Part shown: one piece after another, positions 16,853 to 25,463 of the stretch
Numbering within the stretch: position 1 is the first letter of the stretch
How the letters are laid out: each line of letters begins with the position of its first letter
Assembly: GCA_047629355.1 (NCBI GenBank)
Contig: JBLHWU010000007.1
Location: forward strand, 1 to 47,797
Direction: 5' to 3'
Length of the DNA stretch: 47,797 nucleotides
From: CAYUNA01 sp047629355
GTDB lineage: Bacteria; Bacteroidota; Bacteroidia; Chitinophagales; Saprospiraceae
Program-made: the position numbers and the translations under genes
Notes under the pieces: generated by a model
Databases searched by the model: none
Seen by the model: the letters and a program-made list of their open reading frames with translations, nothing else
What the model was told of the DNA's origin: nothing

Positions 16853-19144
16853 ATGAAAATTAAATCTACATTTTTTACAGTGCTCGCACTCTTGTTAGCG
16901 TTTTCTGCATTTGCTCAAAATGGGGGCATTATCCGGGGAACAGTGTATGATAAAGAGTCAGGAGAGCCAATTATTTTTGGAACGATTCAATTGCAAGGCT
17001 CTGATATCGGCATCAATACAGATGTTAATGGTTTCTATAGTATTGGTAATGTGCCGTCAGGTAGTTATAACTTGATAGCAACCTATGTCGGTTATGATAG
17101 CACGGCGGTTGAAATAGTGGTAGATGGAGCAAAGATTTACACTCGAAATCTCTATATGACTACAGATTTAGGTATAGACTTGGGTGAAGTCGTCGTTTCC
17201 GCCCGAACAGCAAAAGCAAAAACGGAGGTACAGGTTTCCACAATCACTGTGAGCAAAAAGCAACTCAAATCGCTGCCTTCTACGGGTGGCACGGCTGATA
17301 TTGCACAATATTTGCCAGTATTACCGGGGATTATTTCTTCGGGTGATCAAGGTGGACAGATATATATACGGGGTGGTTCGCCAATTCAAAATAAGATTTT
17401 ATTGGATGGAATGACGATTTTTAATCCATTTCACTCGATTGGCTTTTTCTCTGTTTTTGAAACAGAAACCATTCGAAGTATGGACGTTTTGACGGGTGGA
17501 TTCAATGCTGAATACGGTGGAAGAATTTCTGCGATTGTCGATATCAAAACGCGGGAAGGAAACAAAAAACGTTTTTCAGGTTTGGTCTCTGCCAATCCTT
17601 TTCAAGCCAATGCCCTGATAGAAGGTCCGTTGAAAAAGTTTACGGAAGGTGGCGGAAGTACTTCTTTTATGTTTACTGCCAAACAGTCATTTATTGACGA
17701 AACTTCAACACAACTATATCCTTATGCCAGCCAAAACGATACTTTAGGTCTACCCTACAGCTTTAGAGATTTGTATGGAAAAGTGTCCTTTTTATCTAAT
17801 AATGGAAGTAAGTTAAATCTATTTGCTTTCAATTTTACGGATGATGTAGATTTTGCGGACATCACTTCTTTAGGATGGGACAATACTGGTGTCGGTGCTA
17901 ACTTTACCTTAATTCCACCAAATGCCAACATCGTAATGGGTGGTAATTTTGCCTTTTCAAAATATGATTTAACTTTGGGAGAAGCGGACGGCGCGCCGCG
18001 AGAAAGTGGAATTACAAGCTATAATGCAGGATTAAATTTCACCTATTTTGGTTTTAATAATGAACTTAAGTATGGGTTTGACTTTATAGGCATGAACACC
18101 AATTTCAAATTTAAAAACTTCCGAGGCATTACTTTTGAAAACGAAGATGATACGTCTGAATTGGCTCTGTATGCTAAGTATAAGCAGAAAATCGGTAATT
18201 TAATTATCGAACCAAGCATTCGATGGCAATATTATACGGGACAGAAAAAAGCATTTTTTGAGCCGCGTATTGGTATGAAATTCAATGCAACAGAAAGGAT
18301 TCGTTTCAAACTAGCGGGTGGATTTTATAGCCAAAACTTGATTAGTACCGTCAATCAAAATGATGTCGTCAACTTGTTTGTTGGATTTTTAACCGGACCG
18401 GAAGAAGATATTTTTGAACCAGGTACTACGGAAGAAACTGACCATAATTTACAGACGGCGATTCACGGTATTTTTGGAGTGGAGGTAGATTTGATGAAAA
18501 ATTTAGAATTGAATGTTGAGCCATATTTCAAAGATTTCACTCAATTGATAGAATTGAATAGAAACCGTCGAAGCGCAACAGAGCCGCAATTTGTAAAAGA
18601 AACTGGATTGGCGTATGGTATTGATGTGAGTTTGCGATATGAGACTAAAAACCTTTATTTGTGGGGAACGTACTCCTTGGGTTACGTAAATCGAGACGAT
18701 GGAATTCAGGAATTTCCAACTGTTTTTGACCGTCGTCACAATGTAAACTTATTGGCAAGTTATACGTTTGGTCCTAAAGACAATGGCTGGGAAGCAGGTA
18801 TTCGATGGAACTTAGGTAGTGGATTTCCTTTCACCAAAACGGCTGGTTTTTATGAAGACATTCCATTGTCTGACGGTGTCACCACTGATTATTTGAGTGA
18901 AAATGGTGACTTAGATGTGATTTTTGATGAAGATAGAAATAATGGTCGTTTACCCTATTATCACCGGTTGGATGTTTCTTTGAAGAAGCATTTCAAAATT
19001 TCAAAGTACACGCGAGTAGAAGCTGTAGCGAGTATTTCTAACTTATATGATAGAAGAAACATTTTCTACTTCGACCGGGTACGTTACGAACGAGTGAATC
19101 AATTGCCTATTTTACCAAGTTTGGCTGTGACCTTGTACTTTTAA
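16853..19144 (+). CDS. TonB-dependent outer-membrane receptor with N-terminal carboxypeptidase-regulatory-like domain
   Basis: A signal peptide (MKIKSTFFTVLALLLAFSAF, then AQ) is followed by a CarboxypepD_reg-like domain (about residues 25-105: GTVYDKESGEPIIFGTIQLQ), a plug domain (about 120-230, with IYIRGGSPIQNKILLDGMT) and a beta-barrel ending in aromatic LAVTLYF, as outer-membrane proteins do. Such receptors take up a ligand across the outer membrane using TonB/ExbBD energy; the substrate cannot be read from the sequence. At about 763 residues it is on the short side and has no SusD-like partner next to it, so a polysaccharide-utilisation role is unlikely. ATG 16826 is an alternative start adding nine residues; 16853 gives the cleaner signal peptide. 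Confidence 0.9.
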   Translation: MKIKSTFFTVLALLLAFSAFAQNGGIIRGTVYDKESGEPIIFGTIQLQGSDIGINTDVNGFYSIGNVPSGSYNLIATYVGYDSTAVEIVVDGAKIYTRNLYMTTDLGIDLGEVVVSARTAKAKTEVQVSTITVSKKQLKSLPSTGGTADIAQYLPVLPGIISSGDQGGQIYIRGGSPIQNKILLDGMTIFNPFHSIGFFSVFETETIRSMDVLTGGFNAEYGGRISAIVDIKTREGNKKRFSGLVSANPFQANALIEGPLKKFTEGGGSTSFMFTAKQSFIDETSTQLYPYASQNDTLGLPYSFRDLYGKVSFLSNNGSKLNLFAFNFTDDVDFADITSLGWDNTGVGANFTLIPPNANIVMGGNFAFSKYDLTLGEADGAPRESGITSYNAGLNFTYFGFNNELKYGFDFIGMNTNFKFKNFRGITFENEDDTSELALYAKYKQKIGNLIIEPSIRWQYYTGQKKAFFEPRIGMKFNATERIRFKLAGGFYSQNLISTVNQNDVVNLFVGFLTGPEEDIFEPGTTEETDHNLQTAIHGIFGVEVDLMKNLELNVEPYFKDFTQLIELNRNRRSATEPQFVKETGLAYGIDVSLRYETKNLYLWGTYSLGYVNRDDGIQEFPTVFDRRHNVNLLASYTFGPKDNGWEAGIRWNLGSGFPFTKTAGFYEDIPLSDGVTTDYLSENGDLDVIFDEDRNNGRLPYYHRLDVSLKKHFKISKYTRVEAVASISNLYDRRNIFYFDRVRYERVNQLPILPSLAVTLYF

Positions 19145-19219
19145 GGATATTCAGAAGTTTTGATTTTTAGATATTTGGATGTCCAAATGTTTAAAAATTC
19201 AAATTTCCAATATTTTTTT

Positions 19220-19227
19220 TATCTTTG
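19220..19227 (+). promoter_or_regulatory. Promoter -7 element, probably for sucC
   Basis: TATCTTTG followed by C fits TAnnTTTG. If used, transcription starts near 19235 and the leader of about 225 bases contains the entire hairpin element at 19239-19392. Confidence 0.5.
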
Positions 19228-19238
19228 CTCGCATTCTG

Positions 19239-19392
19239 ATAAGTAAAATATTATGATTAATCAGGTAAAAATTTTAGACAAGATTTTTTCGTTATTTTCC
19301 TTTAAAAAAGGCTCGAACAAGCCTTTTTTAAAGGAAAATAACGAAAAAAGATATTTAAAAATTACCTTATTAATTATTACCTGTTACTTAAC
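19239..19392 (+). mobile_element. MITE-like element with a perfect 30-bp hairpin, in the sucC leader
   Basis: Imperfect terminal inverted repeats (TAAGTAA...ATTAATCAGGTAA on the left; on the right, reverse-complemented, TAAGTAA...ATTAATAAGGTAA) enclose arms 19284-19313 and 19320-19349 that pair perfectly over 30 bases with a 6-base loop. The shared tract TTTTAGACAAGATTTTTTCG also occurs in the elements at 37743 and, inverted, near 500. Placed between the promoter and the sucC start at 19460. Confidence 0.75.
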
Positions 19393-19459
19393 CTTCAATT
19401 AATTGGTGAGTTTATTTTAAAAAATTAACTCATCAGTCTAAAAATTAACTTCATTTCGT

Positions 19460-20662
19460 ATGAATTTGCACGAATTTCAAGGAAAAGAATTACTAAAAAG
19501 TTATGGTGTTGCTATCCAAGAAGGGATTGTTGCGACAACAGTAGAAGAAGCAATGGCTGCTGCCACTCAAGTTCGTAAAGATACGGGCACGGAAGGTATT
19601 ATGGTCAAAGCTCAAATACACGCAGGTGGACGTGGAAAAGGTGGCGGAGTAAAATTTGCTAATAACGACGACGCTGTTAAAGAACACGCAAACAATATCC
19701 TCGGTATGATGTTGAAAACACCGCAAACGCCAGGTGGCATGGACGGTGAGGGTAAATTGGTGGGCAAAGTTTTGATTGCAGAAGATGCTTACCGACCGGA
19801 TTTTGATGCTTGTGAAGAGATGTATGTTTCTATTTTGATGGATAGAGAGAAGAAATGTAATGTCATCATTTACTCGACTGAGGGTGGAATGGACATTGAG
19901 ACCGTTGCAGAAGAAACGCCACATTTGGTCCACAAAGAATACATCGACCCAATGTTGGGCTTATTGGGTTTCCAGACTCGAAAAGTAGCTTTTAACTTAG
20001 GATTGAGTGGCGCGGCGTTCAAGGATATGACTAAGTTTATTGCAAAATTATACAAAGCATTCGTTGGTTCGGATGCAGCTATGTTTGAAATCAACCCAGT
20101 TATCAAAACAGCAGATGACCGAATTGTAGCAGTTGATTGCAAGGTTTCTTTGGATGCAAATGCGTTGTTCCGTCACAAAGATTTGGCAGCAATGCGGGAT
20201 ACTACGGAAGAAGATCCGACGGAAGTAGAAGCACAAAGCTACGGCTTGAACTTTGTCAACTTGGACGGAAACGTTGGTTGCATGGTGAACGGCGCAGGTT
20301 TGGCAATGGCAACAATGGACATCATCAAATTATCAGGTGGTGAGCCAGCTAACTTCTTGGACGTAGGTGGTACCGCGGATGCAGCTCGTGTTGAGCAGGC
20401 ATTCCGAATCATTTTGCGTGACCCAGCGGTTAAGGCGATTTTGATTAATATTTTTGGCGGTATCGTTCGTTGTGACCGAGTGGCGCAAGGAGTAGTTGAT
20501 GCTTACAAAAATATGGGTAACATTACCGTTCCAATCATCGTTCGTTTGCAAGGTACAAATGCAGATATTGCGAAAAAAATCATTGATGAGTCAGGTTTGG
20601 CGGTACATTCTGCAACTTTATTGCAAGAGGCAGCGGACTTGGTGAAAGAGGTTTTGAAATAA
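19460..20662 (+). CDS. sucC: Succinyl-CoA synthetase (ADP-forming), beta subunit
   Basis: Cytosolic TCA-cycle enzyme: succinyl-CoA + ADP + Pi = succinate + CoA + ATP, working with the alpha subunit SucD. Length (400 aa) and motifs are typical. The N-terminal ATP-grasp domain begins MNLHEFQGKELLKSYGV and contains VKAQIHAGGRGKGGGVKFA and AMFEINPV. The C-terminal CoA-ligase domain contains GAGLAMATMDIIKLSGGEPA, FLDVGGTA and ILINIFGGIVRCD. sucD is not adjacent and must lie elsewhere. The gene is monocistronic, with its own terminator at 20692, and has an unusual leader with a long hairpin. Confidence 0.97.
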   Translation: MNLHEFQGKELLKSYGVAIQEGIVATTVEEAMAAATQVRKDTGTEGIMVKAQIHAGGRGKGGGVKFANNDDAVKEHANNILGMMLKTPQTPGGMDGEGKLVGKVLIAEDAYRPDFDACEEMYVSILMDREKKCNVIIYSTEGGMDIETVAEETPHLVHKEYIDPMLGLLGFQTRKVAFNLGLSGAAFKDMTKFIAKLYKAFVGSDAAMFEINPVIKTADDRIVAVDCKVSLDANALFRHKDLAAMRDTTEEDPTEVEAQSYGLNFVNLDGNVGCMVNGAGLAMATMDIIKLSGGEPANFLDVGGTADAARVEQAFRIILRDPAVKAILINIFGGIVRCDRVAQGVVDAYKNMGNITVPIIVRLQGTNADIAKKIIDESGLAVHSATLLQEAADLVKEVLK

Positions 20663-20691
20663 GAAATTGATATAAACGATATATATTAATG

Positions 20692-20725
20692 AATCCGTCT
20701 GTGCTTGCGCAGACGGATTTTTTTT
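20692..20725 (+). terminator. Intrinsic terminator after sucC
   Basis: AATCCGTCTG, an 8-base loop, CAGACGGATT, then eight or more T. Confidence 0.9.
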
Positions 20726-20771
20726 GCTCGAAAATAATTATTTCCTTTAATCAATGTGACTTGACCAAAGG

Positions 20772-20915
20772 AGTTTGAGGGGCAGATTTTGGTTACGAAC
20801 TAGAATCTGCCCCTCAAAAACACACAGCGCGCTGCCTGCAACAGCTCGAAAGGAGGACTTGAGGAAGAAAATGGTTTTAAAACCATTTTCTTCCTCAAAC
20901 TCCCTTTTTGCAAAA
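20772..20915. repeat. REP-like composite palindromes, copy 4
   Basis: Starts GGAGTTTGAGGGGCAGATT with its inverse AATCTGCCCCTC, then GCGCGCTGCCTGCAACAGC, then a palindrome around AAAATGGTTTTAAAACCATT bounded by GAGGAAG/CTTCCTC and ending CAAACTCCC. It fills the gap between sucC and the SGNH gene. Confidence 0.7.
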
Positions 20916-21019
20916 TAACATAACAAATTAGCCTATAGTCTGCGCTTTTTCCGTTTAAGGAACTTAAACAAAAAAATGACTAACCTAAAATGACCCATTT
21001 ATTAATTTATTTTGCCTCA

Positions 21020-21946
21020 TTAGTCCAACCCCAATATTTCCAGTACATCCCCATTAAACACCTCCACCCCATCCTGATTCAAATGATGTTCATCAAAAAA
21101 ATGCAGTGAATCATTTAAAACAGAAATATTATTAAAATTGGTATAGTCACCATAAGTCGTCATTAGGCTATCAAACTCCACATTATTTGTATGAGATTTA
21201 TAATATGCTTGCGTCACGGGTGCTTGCACAAGCTGATAAAGAATGCCTCGTTTCTTAAGCATCAAAATGCAATTTTCAAAAGCTTGCAATTGCGATTCCT
21301 TTAGCTCCCAAGTCGCGCTCGGATGCGTTGTATTTTTATAAAATCTCAAATCTCGTTGCACGTAACCACCTGCCACATACGTATCCTGATAATCTTTCCT
21401 GGCGTATTCTATCAAATTGTCATTTTTCCCAATAAAATCAGTAAATAAGCCGTAAATTAGGGTATTAAATATTTTAAAATGAGGCAGTTTAAAAGCTGTT
21501 TTCACTGTCTCAAAATCATTAGAGTCATTCCCCATTAAATTCAAAGAGGACTCAATTCCATCAACAGTAAACAGCCCAGGATAGACTTCGTAAACGACCA
21601 TTTTAGGATTCAGGTTATCTAAATATCGCTTCAATAGTAGTTCCGTTTGGATGTGACTTTGGCTACTTGACCCCATATTGTAAGCATCAAAACCTGCTTT
21701 TCTAAAAATCCGCGTATCAAAACCGCGATAGGTATGCGATGAACCAAGGAAAAGCAAATTGATGTCGCGTGCCGTCTTGATTTCCTTAATTCTGGAAAAT
21801 TGATGCCCGTAATTGGCAGTTCTGTAGCTTAGATTTTTTTTGTACGCTTGTTTTTCAAAAATACTGCCCCACGCGATGACCAAAGCAAGGTAGAGAAACA
21901 TTGCAAAAAAGGAAAAAAGGACCATCTTTTTGAAAAATTTTATCAT
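21020..21946 (-). CDS. Membrane-anchored SGNH-hydrolase-like protein, partner of the MBOAT acyltransferase
   Basis: An N-terminal membrane anchor (about residues 8-28) precedes an SGNH-type fold: block I LLFLGSSHTYRGFDTRI with the candidate Ser, a block with NMGSSSQSHIQTELLL, and block V FFDEHHLNQDGVEVFN with the Asp-x-x-His pair. This resembles AlgJ/AlgX- or DltD-type partners of membrane O-acyltransferases, which act on the outer face of the inner membrane. The gene starts 42 bases after the MBOAT gene on the same strand, so the two form an operon. Inference: it helps O-acylate an exported polysaccharide. Length (308 aa) fits the family. Confidence 0.75.
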   Translation of the reverse strand: MIKFFKKMVLFSFFAMFLYLALVIAWGSIFEKQAYKKNLSYRTANYGHQFSRIKEIKTARDINLLFLGSSHTYRGFDTRIFRKAGFDAYNMGSSSQSHIQTELLLKRYLDNLNPKMVVYEVYPGLFTVDGIESSLNLMGNDSNDFETVKTAFKLPHFKIFNTLIYGLFTDFIGKNDNLIEYARKDYQDTYVAGGYVQRDLRFYKNTTHPSATWELKESQLQAFENCILMLKKRGILYQLVQAPVTQAYYKSHTNNVEFDSLMTTYGDYTNFNNISVLNDSLHFFDEHHLNQDGVEVFNGDVLEILGLD

Positions 21947-21988
21947 AAGTTTTTCACATTGTAGCGGCGACTAAAGTCACAGCTACAG

Positions 21989-23437
21989 TTAAAATTGGAA
22001 ATAAATAAACGGCATTTCCTCCGTTTGTGCATACATTCCAATTAAGAAAATAATAACGGAGTAAAATAACCATCGAACAATACGCGGAAGTTGCCATCCA
22101 ATTTTTTCAAGCCCATACTCCCCTGCCCTACCAATCCACTCGACAATTATAAAAAACACAATCAATATCAGCGTCATTTTTACTGCATCTTCACGCCACA
22201 TTCCTGGAATAGCAAACAACGACTTTGAAAACATATTTTGAAGGTAACTCAGCGCATGCGTCAAGTTTTCAGCCCTAAAAAATATCCAAGCAATCATCGT
22301 TAGTCCAAACGTCAAAAGCATTTGTAAACTCTCCAAAAATGAAGGTAAAACCCTATCTTTTGCAACAATTTCCAAATGATTTCGATTGTTTTTAGTCAAT
22401 AATAAAGGTAGAAAATACAACGCATTCAACGCTCCCCAAACGATAAACGTCCAATTTGCTCCATGCCAGAAACCACTGACCAGAAAGATGATAAAGGTAT
22501 TGCTAACTTTCCTCCAAGTCCCCCCTCTGCTACCACCCAACGGAATGTATAAATAATCCCGAAACCAAGTCGATAAAGAAATGTGCCACCGTCGCCAAAA
22601 CTCTGCAATGTCCCGAGAAAAATAGGGAAATGCGAAGTTTTGCTTTAAATCAAAGCCAAATAATCGTGCTGTTCCTATCGCAATATCAGAATAACCAGAG
22701 AAGTCTCCGTAGATTTGAAAAGTAAAAAAGAAGGCGCCAAGTGCCAAAGTACTCCCTGAATAATCTGCTGAATTGTTGAAAATCTGATTCGCAAACTCCG
22801 CACAATTATCCGCTATGACAATCTTTTTAAACAAACCCCAAAGGATTTGGCGCAAGCCATCGACCGCCTGATGATATTGAAATTTCCGCGCTCGCTGAAA
22901 CTGCGGTAACAAATGCGTCGCCCGCTCAATCGGTCCAGCCACCAACTGCGGAAAAAAGCTCACAAATGCCGCAAATGATACAAAATCTTGCGTCGGTGCT
23001 AATCTTTTTTTATAAATATCAATGGTGTAACTCAGCGTTTGAAAAGTATAAAAACTAATCCCGACCGGTAAGATAATTTGTAAAGATTGGATGCTAAAAT
23101 CAACGCCAAAAAAGGAAAAAGCGGTCGTAAAATTTTCTAAAAAAAAATTGAAATATTTAAAAACCCCGAGCAATCCCAAATTCACAAAAATACTTGTCCA
23201 CAGCAAAATTTTTCTCCGAGACCAATTATTTTCAAGCCCTAATCGCCTTCCAATAAAAAAATCAACCAGCGTACTCAACAAAATCAGTCCTAAAAATCGA
23301 GCATCCCACCAGCCATAAAATACGTAACTCGCCGCGACAATTAACAAATTTTGCAGGCGTAAATTCCGCTTCATCGCCCAATATAGAGCAAAAACGACCG
23401 GCAGAAAAATTGCAAAATCCAATGAATTAAAAAGCAT
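21989..23437 (-). CDS. MBOAT-family membrane O-acyltransferase (AlgI/DltB-like)
   Basis: Multi-pass inner-membrane protein that moves acyl groups across the membrane onto an extracytoplasmic polymer. Motifs: AEFWRRWHISLSTWFRDYLY, YIPLGGSR, and SGFWHGANWTFIVWG, whose His is the conserved MBOAT active-site residue. About a dozen hydrophobic segments are visible. The ATG at 23437 (MLFNSLDFAIFLPVVFALYW) matches the family's usual start; the longer frame runs through GTTGCG repeats in the leader and was rejected. A consensus promoter lies at 23533-23562. It is followed by the SGNH partner, the standard pairing for O-acetylation of exopolysaccharide. The sugar substrate is unknown; an O-antigen ligase-like gene lies about 3 kb away. 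Confidence 0.9.
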   Translation of the reverse strand: MLFNSLDFAIFLPVVFALYWAMKRNLRLQNLLIVAASYVFYGWWDARFLGLILLSTLVDFFIGRRLGLENNWSRRKILLWTSIFVNLGLLGVFKYFNFFLENFTTAFSFFGVDFSIQSLQIILPVGISFYTFQTLSYTIDIYKKRLAPTQDFVSFAAFVSFFPQLVAGPIERATHLLPQFQRARKFQYHQAVDGLRQILWGLFKKIVIADNCAEFANQIFNNSADYSGSTLALGAFFFTFQIYGDFSGYSDIAIGTARLFGFDLKQNFAFPYFSRDIAEFWRRWHISLSTWFRDYLYIPLGGSRGGTWRKVSNTFIIFLVSGFWHGANWTFIVWGALNALYFLPLLLTKNNRNHLEIVAKDRVLPSFLESLQMLLTFGLTMIAWIFFRAENLTHALSYLQNMFSKSLFAIPGMWREDAVKMTLILIVFFIIVEWIGRAGEYGLEKIGWQLPRIVRWLFYSVIIFLIGMYAQTEEMPFIYFQF

Positions 23438-23439
23438 AC

Positions 23440-23519
23440 GGGTTGCGGGTTGCGAGTTGCGAGTTGCTTGTAGGGACGTATTCTTAAATAGAACACGTGC
23501 CGTGGACAACTCGCAACGG
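23440..23519. repeat. GTTGCGA repeats forming a hairpin in the MBOAT leader
   Basis: Tandem GGGTTGC / GAGTTGC units at 23440-23466 and the inverse CAACTCGCAAC at 23509-23519 can pair. The structure falls between the minus-strand promoter and the MBOAT start codon. Similar GGGTTGCGA/TCGCAACCC arms occur at 45656-45695. Confidence 0.6.
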
Positions 23520-23532
23520 GCTATTTGAAGGG

Positions 23533-23562
23533 CAAATATAGCAACCTAACTCAAATATCCAA
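23533..23562 (-). promoter_or_regulatory. Promoter for the MBOAT-SGNH operon
   Basis: On the minus strand: TTG (23560-23562), 19 bases, then TATATTTG (23533-23540). It sits about 95 bases upstream of the chosen start at 23437. Confidence 0.65.
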
Positions 23563-23584
23563 TTGCTCACCAACCCACAACTCG

Positions 23585-24718
23585 TTAAGACTCCAACAAA
23601 TTCTTACCCATCAACGCGGTTTTCCAATCCAATACACCTTTTTTCAGCTCTTCTACTTTTCCTTGGATGGCGTGGTCAACCAACTCTTTTTCGGCATCAA
23701 TTCGTGCATTCGTTCGATGATTTGTAATTTGAGAATCGAAGGTCACTTTCTCTGTAACGGCATTTTTTAATAACGTCGTTTTTTCCAAATGACTCATTTT
23801 AAAAACATGCTCCTGCTCGTCTAATAAATAATCGTAGGGACTGCGAGAGGAGATTAATTTTACAAAAATCGGTGCAGTTTCTATCGAAATAAACAGCAAC
23901 ATAATGAAAATATTAGCTAAATAAATGGCTTTACTGCCTTGTCCAAGTCGGTCGAGCGCGTCCATTCTTGCGGCCATTCCACCATATTTTTGACGATCTA
24001 AATTCTTGATTTCATTACTAATCTTTGTCGTCAATTCATTGATAGAATTTTCTTTTTCTGCAATCAATGGAAGGTTAAGAGCCAATAAATTACCCAACTC
24101 CGTTTGAGCATTATCGGCTGCCGCTTTTTTGGTTCGATAGATTGGCCCAAGATTGCGTTTGCCACTACCGCCCGTGCCATCGGCTTCTTGAATTGCCATG
24201 CGTTCGAGGGTATCGCGCTCCTGTGATTTGTTGGCGATTTCACTTTTCAAAACAACAATACCTTCTTGATAATCAGCAATTTGTACATCATATCTAGATT
24301 TTACCAAATCTTCTTGATTTTTAAAAATCTCTTGTTCCATTTGTACTAATTCTGCATTGATTTCCTTCTCAAAAATCTTTAATTCCAATGGTTTTGAAAT
24401 AACCAATGCTAATAAAATAGCCATCAACAAACGCGGAATTGCTATTAAAAAATCACTAAACCAGCTCCCCCGCTTCTTCATACTCGACACAATATATCGG
24501 TCTAAATTGAAAATCATTGCTCCCCAAATCAAGCCAAAAATTAGCGCGAAAAACCAATTGTCAAAAACGGTGTACAGCGCATAGCCTGCCGAGAAAAACG
24601 CCAAGATGCCCGTAAATAAAACAGTCGCTCCAATTCCAATATATTTATTTTCATCTGATGGACATTTGGCTAAAATGGTCGGGTCGATTCCTGCACAAAA
24701 AAGAAAGAATTTTTTCAT
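23585..24718 (-). CDS. DUF4407-type membrane protein, 377 aa
   Basis: The start MKKFFLFCAGIDPTILAKCP is characteristic of DUF4407 proteins of Bacteroidota. Two N-terminal membrane helices (about residues 30-75) and another (about 92-115) precede a long coiled-coil region (about 125-265, with IVVLKSEIANKSQERDTLER), then a further helix (IYLANIFIMLLFISIETAPI) and a charged tail. Function unknown; a structural or scaffold role in the membrane is only a guess. The upstream in-frame extension to 24751 lacks features and was rejected in favour of the family start. It stands upstream of the MBOAT operon but separate promoters suggest independent transcription. Confidence 0.85.
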   Translation of the reverse strand: MKKFFLFCAGIDPTILAKCPSDENKYIGIGATVLFTGILAFFSAGYALYTVFDNWFFALIFGLIWGAMIFNLDRYIVSSMKKRGSWFSDFLIAIPRLLMAILLALVISKPLELKIFEKEINAELVQMEQEIFKNQEDLVKSRYDVQIADYQEGIVVLKSEIANKSQERDTLERMAIQEADGTGGSGKRNLGPIYRTKKAAADNAQTELGNLLALNLPLIAEKENSINELTTKISNEIKNLDRQKYGGMAARMDALDRLGQGSKAIYLANIFIMLLFISIETAPIFVKLISSRSPYDYLLDEQEHVFKMSHLEKTTLLKNAVTEKVTFDSQITNHRTNARIDAEKELVDHAIQGKVEELKKGVLDWKTALMGKNLLES

Positions 24719-24779
24719 AAGCTTGAAGACGGTTGACGGTTGACGACGCACGGGGAGCAGGCGTTCGATTTTCCGTTTT

Positions 24780-24787
24780 CAAAAATA
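24780..24787 (-). promoter_or_regulatory. Possible promoter -7 element for the DUF4407 gene
   Basis: Reads TATTTTTG on the minus strand, 61 bases upstream of the start at 24718. No clear -33 element. Confidence 0.35.
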
Positions 24788-24900
24788 GCACTTTTGTTAC
24801 CATTTTGAAAAATGAACAATAAGGTATTAGACCAAAATGCAGTGCATCAGGGCAATACTTTGGTAATCCAGACTTGTTTAAAATTTTGTAATTACAGCAG

Positions 24901-25083
24901 TAGAATCGTAAATAGTTGACCTTCAATAATCGTCAGTTTTGACAGAGGATAGTTTTTGTCTAAGGCGTTTAAAAAATTCTTGAATAAAATCCCTTTATTG
25001 GAGGATTTTTTAAATTTCTTAGTCGGAAAATAGCCCTGTCTAAAAGTGTCAAGTATTCGAGGTCAACTATTTTAGAACGACGA
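24901..25083. mobile_element. MITE-like element, about 183 bp, long imperfect termini
   Basis: The left end reads TAGAATCGTAAATAGTTGAC and the right end, reverse-complemented, CGTTCTAAAATAGTTGACCT. Imperfect pairing continues inward for roughly 55 bases (left TTTTGACAGAGGATAGTTTT against TTTTAGACAGGGCTATTTT). Non-coding; only copy of this family seen in the window. Confidence 0.65.
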
Positions 25084-25142
25084 AGGTGATTGTTTTTTGG
25101 ATGTGAATTACTTTTTTTGGATGAAATGGTGGATTATTTCGG

Positions 25143-25304
25143 TTAAGGAAGTAGAAAATAGATAACCTACCAATTATGACGAAGTAATTTTTCTTTTGCA
25201 AGACCTAATAAAATCAAGCATAACTGGTTATTTGAGACTTTTTTAGGTTTTTTAAAAGGAAAAAGGACGAGTTAGAATGATAGGTTATTAATTGCCTACT
25301 CCCT
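25143..25304. mobile_element. MITE-like element, about 162 bp, TTAAGGAAGTAG termini
   Basis: The left end TTAAGGAAGTAGAAAATAGA leads into TAACCTA; the right end reverse-complemented reads TTAAGGGAGTAGGCAATTAA, then TAACCTA. Related ends appear at 8089-8123 and 28206-28246. Non-coding. Confidence 0.65.
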
Positions 25305-25305
25305 T

Positions 25306-25437
25306 AAAATTGAGAAACGAGAAAATCTTACGATTTTCGAACTTCATAAAATACATTGCGCACTACCTGCGGCAGCGCGGGGTAGATATTGAGAGAGGGA
25401 AAAGTTTTATAAAACCATTTCCCTCCCTCAAACTCCC
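25306..25437. repeat. REP-like composite palindromes, copy 5
   Basis: Contains GAGAAAATCTTACGATTTTC, then GCGCACTACCTGCGGCAGCG, then GAGAGGGAAAAGTTTTATAA with its inverse and CTCCCTCAAACTCCC. Directly follows the MITE ending at 25304. Confidence 0.7.
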
Positions 25438-25463
25438 AAAAACAAAATTCAGTGTACAATCAA

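Noticed and set aside
23438..23509. Longer N-terminus of the MBOAT protein starting at 23509.
   Set aside because: The extra residues are translated from GTTGCGA repeats, and the family start MLFNSLDF is at 23437.
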